Origin: Mycolicibacterium hippocampi
GTDB taxonomy: Bacteria; Actinomycetota; Actinomycetes; Mycobacteriales; Mycobacteriaceae
Assembly (NCBI RefSeq): GCF_010723735.1
Contig: NZ_BLLB01000002.1
Location: 930,001-994,000, forward strand
Direction of reading: 5' to 3'
DNA length: 64,000 nt
Shown here: piece by piece, positions 59,927-64,000 of the stretch
Layout of the letters: each line of letters begins with the position of its first letter
How positions within the stretch are numbered: position 1 is the first letter of the stretch
Made by a program: the position numbers and the translations under genes
The notes under the pieces: model-generated
Told to the model about the DNA's origin: nothing
The model's input: the letters and a program-made list of their open reading frames with translations, nothing else
Databases searched by the model: none

Positions 59927-61480
59927 GTGTATCTCACTCAGGGCTTACACAGGGCGTTGCAGCACCATCCCGACCGCCTTGCCACCATCGACGGGGACCG
60001 GACACGGACCTATGAACGGTCCGCGCAGCGAATCGCAAAGTTGGCGCACGCGTTACGACAGCTCGGGGTGAACCGGGGAGACCGGGTCGGCATGCTTGCG
60101 CTCAACTCCGACCGATATCACGAATACCTGCTGGCGGTGCCTTGGGCGGACGCGGTACTCAACCCGATCAACATCCGGTGGAGCCCCGCGGAGATCGACT
60201 ACGCCCTACGTGACTCCCAAACCGACGTCCTCTTCGTCGATGACGCCTTCAGTCCGGCTGTACCGGCGCTTCGGGCGTCGTATCCCGGCCTGCACACCGT
60301 CGTTCACTGCGGAAACGGCCCTACGCCGGAGGGGATGTGTTCCTATGAGGAACTCGTCGCCAGCGGTGAAGTCATCGATGACGTGCGGCGCTCTGGCGAT
60401 CAATTGGCCGGTGTGTTCTATACCGGCGGCACCACGGGTCTACCCAAGGGCGTGATGCTCAGCCACGCCAACCTGATGACGTCGGTGCTGGGAATGCTCA
60501 GCGTAGGGAGCTTTCTCAGTCCGGAGGGCCGGCTGCTTCACGTCGCGCCGCTGTTCCATCTCGCGGACTTGGCCGCCTGGGCGGGGCAGACCACCCTTGG
60601 CGGAACCCACGTGATGCTCTCGACGTTCGATCCGACTGCGATCCTGGAAACCATCGAACGCCAGCAGGTCACCGACGCGCTGCTGATCCCGACCATGCTG
60701 CAGATGGTCATCGACCACCCGACCGTTGGAGAATACGACCTTTCCAGCCTCCAAACCGTGATGTACGGCGCGTCGCCGATCCCTGAGGCGGTGCTGTCGC
60801 GGGCGATGAAGACCATGGGCGCGGCGCGGTTCATGCAAGGTTATGGAATGACAGAGCTGTCCCCGCTGGCGACGGTCCTGCGCCCGGAGGACCACGATCA
60901 TCCGGAATTGCTGCGTTCGGCAGGCCGCGCGGCGCCCTGTGCCGAAGTCAAGATCTTCGACGCCGACGATCGAGAGCTGCCGCCGGGACATACCGGTGAG
61001 ATCGTCGCGCGCGGCGGCAACGTGATGCTCGGTTACTGGAATAAGCCTGACGAGACCGCGAACGCGCTGCGGAATGGGTGGATGCATACCGGCGATGCCG
61101 GTTACATGGACGAGCGAGGTTATGTGTTCCTCGTCGACCGCATCAAGGACATGATCATTTCGGGTGGCGAGAACGTCTACTCGACTGAGGTCGAGAACGC
61201 TCTTTGCCGGCACCCCGCGGTGTCGGCGTGCGCGGTCATCGGCGTCCCGGACGAGACTTGGGGCGAACGCGTTCACGCGGTCGTCGTCTTGGCCGAGGGT
61301 TCTTCGGTGACAGCCGAGGAGTTGCGGGTTTTCTGCAAGACCCAGATCGCGGGATACAAGGCGCCCCGTACGGTCTCGTTCGTCGGTGCGCTTCCACTCT
61401 CGGGGGCTGGAAAGGTACTGAAACGCGAACTCCGCGAACGCTTCGGCGGAGATCGCCCCAGCACTGTCGGAGGTCGATAG
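59927..61480 (+). CDS. Acyl-CoA synthetase (FadD type)
   Basis: A 517-residue ANL ligase. The motifs are FYTGGTTGLPKGVML (serine of the usual TSGT replaced by glycine), QGYGMTELSPL, NGWMHTGDAGYMDERGY and SGAGKVLKREL with the catalytic lysine. GAGGAGGAC immediately precedes GTG 59927 and decides this start; an upstream GTG at 59888 lacks a site. It ends 146 bases before a flavin monooxygenase gene. It probably activates a cyclic or branched acid produced by the neighbouring oxidation steps (inference from context). Confidence 0.91.
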   Translation: MYLTQGLHRALQHHPDRLATIDGDRTRTYERSAQRIAKLAHALRQLGVNRGDRVGMLALNSDRYHEYLLAVPWADAVLNPINIRWSPAEIDYALRDSQTDVLFVDDAFSPAVPALRASYPGLHTVVHCGNGPTPEGMCSYEELVASGEVIDDVRRSGDQLAGVFYTGGTTGLPKGVMLSHANLMTSVLGMLSVGSFLSPEGRLLHVAPLFHLADLAAWAGQTTLGGTHVMLSTFDPTAILETIERQQVTDALLIPTMLQMVIDHPTVGEYDLSSLQTVMYGASPIPEAVLSRAMKTMGAARFMQGYGMTELSPLATVLRPEDHDHPELLRSAGRAAPCAEVKIFDADDRELPPGHTGEIVARGGNVMLGYWNKPDETANALRNGWMHTGDAGYMDERGYVFLVDRIKDMIISGGENVYSTEVENALCRHPAVSACAVIGVPDETWGERVHAVVVLAEGSSVTAEELRVFCKTQIAGYKAPRTVSFVGALPLSGAGKVLKRELRERFGGDRPSTVGGR

Positions 61481-61626
61481 GTGCTTGTGCGCGAGCCCCG
61501 CCGAGTTCGGCCCCACTGCCCTCGGGTCATGTCCCCGGACAGGGACCCGTCGGCGCACTCAGCGTCGCGTCGCCACGGTGATCGGCCGGGCGTAGCGCAA
61601 GTGGGACTACGGATTGGGTGGTCAAG

Positions 61627-63078
61627 ATGACCGAACAACGGCCGGTGAAAGTCGCAATCATCGGTGCGGGCATGTCTGGGTTGTGCATGGCGGTCAAGCT
61701 CCAGGACGCCGGCATCGACTCGTACACCATTTTCGAGAAAGCCGAGGAAGTCGGGGGCACCTGGCGCGACAATACCTATCCGGGGCTGACGTGCGACATC
61801 CCGTCGCGGTACTACTCCTACTCGTTTCGGCCCAACCCGAACTGGTCCCACTTGCTGCCGCCGGGCCCCGAGATTCGGGCCTACTTTCAGCAGGTCGCCG
61901 ATGAACGGGGCATTCAGGGGCACATCAAGTTCGGCACCGAGGTCCTCTCTGCGCGGTACGACGACGGGCGCTGGCTGCTCACCTCCACCCACGGCGAAGA
62001 GACATTCGACGTGCTCGTCACCGCGACCGGCGTGCTGCGGGTGCCACGCTGTCCGGACATTCCCGGGGAAGCCGATTTTGCCGGGCCGGTGTTTCACTCC
62101 TCCAGATGGGACCACTCGGTTTCATTGGCCGACAAGCGGATCGGGCTCATCGGGACGGGCTCAACAGGCATACAGATCATTGCCGCACTCGGCGGCAAGG
62201 TCGATCGGTTGACGACCTTCCAGCGCACTGCGCAGTGGGTCTTTCCGCTGCCCAATCCGCGTTATTCACCGGTGATCCGCGCAGCTCTGACGCGTTGGCC
62301 GGTCCTCAACCGCCTGAGCTATCGGTTCTGGGGCTTGGTGGTCCGGCACCTGTTCGGTCGCGCGCCGATCCGTCCTGGAGTTCACCGCCGCCTGGTCCAG
62401 ACGTTATGTCGATGGAACCTGCGCCTTTCGGTGCGCGACCCACAGTTGCGCGCGAGACTCACCCCGAATTACCAGCCGATGTGCAAACGACAAATCATCG
62501 CGTGGGGCTTCTACCGTGCTGTCCAGCAACCCGGTGTAGAGGTGGTGTCCGAGGCAATCGACCACATCGAGCCTCTCGGCGTCGTCACTGCCGACGGTGT
62601 GTTGCACGAACTTGACGTGCTGGTCTATGCCACGGGCTTCGACGCCCGGGCCTACGTGCGTCCGCTGACGGTGATTGGCGAGCATGCGGTCACCCTGGAC
62701 GAGGCGTGGGCAGATGGTCCCACGGCGTACCGGTCCGTGGCGGTTCCCGGATTCCCGAACTTGTTCATGCTGATGGGCCCGCATTCGCCGATCGGGAACC
62801 AGTCGCTGGTACCGATAGCCGAGGACCAGGCCGATTATGTGATGTGGTGGATCAACCGGATCCGTGCGGGCAGCATCGTCTCTGCCGCGCCCACAGAGCT
62901 GGCCACCAAGGAGTACAACGACAGCATGAAATCAGCAATGCCGCAGACGATCTGGGTGACCGGTTGCAACAGTTGGTACCTCGGCAAAGACGGGCTTCCG
63001 GAATTGTTCCCGTGGACACCCGAGCGCCACAGCGAACTATTGCGTACCCCTGAGCTGGCAGATTTCGACGTCCGATGA
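61627..63078 (+). CDS. Baeyer-Villiger-type flavin monooxygenase 4
   Basis: A 483-residue class B flavin monooxygenase. GAGMSG is at 13-18, GGTWRDNTYPGLTCDIPS follows, the fingerprint FAGPVFHSSRW is at 151-161 and LIGTGSTGIQII near 174. ATGFDARAYVRP is the late conserved segment. It is shorter than the three BVMOs at 28079-33924 because it lacks their basic C-terminal tails. ATG 61627 is preferred over GTG 61618. It is flanked by fadD and a luciferase-like oxidoreductase. Confidence 0.91.
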   Translation: MTEQRPVKVAIIGAGMSGLCMAVKLQDAGIDSYTIFEKAEEVGGTWRDNTYPGLTCDIPSRYYSYSFRPNPNWSHLLPPGPEIRAYFQQVADERGIQGHIKFGTEVLSARYDDGRWLLTSTHGEETFDVLVTATGVLRVPRCPDIPGEADFAGPVFHSSRWDHSVSLADKRIGLIGTGSTGIQIIAALGGKVDRLTTFQRTAQWVFPLPNPRYSPVIRAALTRWPVLNRLSYRFWGLVVRHLFGRAPIRPGVHRRLVQTLCRWNLRLSVRDPQLRARLTPNYQPMCKRQIIAWGFYRAVQQPGVEVVSEAIDHIEPLGVVTADGVLHELDVLVYATGFDARAYVRPLTVIGEHAVTLDEAWADGPTAYRSVAVPGFPNLFMLMGPHSPIGNQSLVPIAEDQADYVMWWINRIRAGSIVSAAPTELATKEYNDSMKSAMPQTIWVTGCNSWYLGKDGLPELFPWTPERHSELLRTPELADFDVR

Positions 63079-63214
63079 GGTCCGCGTTCGCACGTGGAGA
63101 TCGCCAAGGACCGCATGACATTTCGGCGGACGACTCGCCGCTTCGCAGTGGGCGGCCGGCGAATCGCGTAGGGCGCCGTGCCGATCGCAGGAGAACCGAC
63201 ATGGCGAGCGCCTC

Positions 63215-64000
63215 ATGCATTCGCCGGTGAACGTGAAAGACGCCGGGTTCGGCGTGATGCTGCCCAGTTTCGATCCCTTCCGGCTTGGCGCTCCGCCGCT
63301 ATTGGCCGCCGCCCGCCTCGCTGAAGACCTCGGGTTCGACTCAGGTTGGGTCGGCGATCATCTGAGCTTCCACCCGCCGGTGCTGGAACCGTGCGGGGCA
63401 CTCGCGGCCGTCGCTGCCGTCACTCGACGGCTGGTGCTGGGCACCGGTGTGCTGCTCCTACCGATGCGCAATCCGGTATGGACAGCCAAGCAGCTCGGGA
63501 CGGTCGCGGCGCTCGCGCCCGAACGCCTGATCGTGGGCGTCGGCGCAGGTGGGGAGAACCCAGCGGAGTTCGAGGCCGCCGGGTATCCCGTCGCGCAGCG
63601 TGGTCGCAGGCTCGACGAGGCCATGGTGGTCCTCGATGCGCTACTGCGCGGAGAAACTGTGGACCACCCGGGTCCATTGCTTCCGGTGCGTTCCCCCAAG
63701 CTGGAGCCGGTGCCATCCTCTCGCCCACCGCTGGTGGTCGGCGGCCGATCCACACACGCGGTGCGGCGCGCTGCTCGGCTCGCCCAAGGCTGGCTCGCGG
63801 TGTGGCTGAGTCCCCGTCGAGTGCGTGCGGCGGTGGAGGATCTGCGGGCGCATGCCGAGGAGTTCCGCAGGCCGGTGTGCACGACGGTGATGTTGTCGTT
63901 CGTGCACGTCACCGATGACGTGGAAGCGGGTCGTGCCGAGCTTCAACGATTCGTCGCAGGTCAGTACGGCATGCCCGTCGAAGCAATCGAGAAGTGGTGT
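63215..64000 (+). CDS. Luciferase-like (LLM class, probably F420-dependent) oxidoreductase, partial
   Basis: At least 262 residues, cut by the window end. FGVMLPSFDPFRLG is the first strand, ARLAEDLGFDSGWVGDHL the typical LLM helix, LVLGTGVLLLPMRNPVWTAKQLGTVAALAPERLIVGVGAGG the core, and EFEAAGYPVAQRGRRLDEAMVVLDALL the F420/FMN-phosphate region. PPLVVGGRSTHAVRRAARLAQGW follows. Mycobacterial members usually use F420. ATG 63215 is given; GTG 63227 is possible. The substrate is unknown; it may act after the BVMO. Confidence 0.88.
   Translation, partial: MHSPVNVKDAGFGVMLPSFDPFRLGAPPLLAAARLAEDLGFDSGWVGDHLSFHPPVLEPCGALAAVAAVTRRLVLGTGVLLLPMRNPVWTAKQLGTVAALAPERLIVGVGAGGENPAEFEAAGYPVAQRGRRLDEAMVVLDALLRGETVDHPGPLLPVRSPKLEPVPSSRPPLVVGGRSTHAVRRAARLAQGWLAVWLSPRRVRAAVEDLRAHAEEFRRPVCTTVMLSFVHVTDDVEAGRAELQRFVAGQYGMPVEAIEKWC

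Overview
The window is high-GC actinobacterial DNA, most likely from a mycobacterium (Mycobacterium or Mycolicibacterium). The main evidence is a complete mce1-type operon (yrbEA, yrbEB, mceA-F with an LprK-type lipoprotein MceE) plus Mce-associated (mas) genes. The many FadE, FadD and enoyl-CoA hydratase paralogues, the TetR regulators, the GTGA/ATGA gene overlaps and the F420-type luciferase-like oxidoreductase also fit. No rRNA, tRNA or CRISPR array was seen. Protein comparisons are from memory of the families; no search was run.

Layout. 1-3026: decayed mceF tail and decayed first mas gene, followed by three intact mas genes. 3027-4772: IS21 and IS3 debris and unassigned sequence. 4773-15299: complete mce1-like lipid importer operon ending in an intact first mas gene. 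15300-18060: a TetR/diiron-hydrolase divergon and IS3/IS5 scrap. 18120-23526: a thiolase-dehydrogenase-CMD operon on the minus strand, diverging from a TetR-thioesterase-hydrolase operon. 23690-25347: a decayed accD start facing an acyl-CoA dehydrogenase across a palindromic operator. 25499-36213: a TetR and a long oxidative operon (SDR, diiron protein, three Baeyer-Villiger-type flavin monooxygenases, HSL-type esterase, P450 pseudogene, SDR). 36238-41779: TetR/acyl-CoA dehydrogenase divergon, an intact IS3 element, then TetR, broken badI and badH. 41908-48440: minus-strand block with AtuA-like protein, crotonase, fadD ghost, DUF35 protein, Ltp-like thiolase and two MaoC proteins. 48688-50366: IS630 element with a nonsense codon, IS110 and P450 scraps. 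50921-59763: accD-accA-acyl-CoA dehydrogenase-fadD operon, crotonases and a MaoC protein. 59927-64000: fadD, a fourth flavin monooxygenase and a truncated luciferase-like oxidoreductase.

Taken together, the window looks like a lipid/terpenoid/alicyclic acid catabolic island next to a lipid importer: uptake (Mce1), hydroxylation or Baeyer-Villiger oxidation, ester cleavage, CoA activation, then beta-oxidation, carboxylation or aldol-type chain shortening. Two features stand out. First, a 16-bp palindrome (GTTAG-N6-CTAAC) recurs at four places in front of, or near, acyl-CoA genes and suggests a local regulon. Second, duplicated segments have decayed reciprocally: the mce1/mas set and the accD/acyl-CoA dehydrogenase divergon each survive as one functional set split over two loci.
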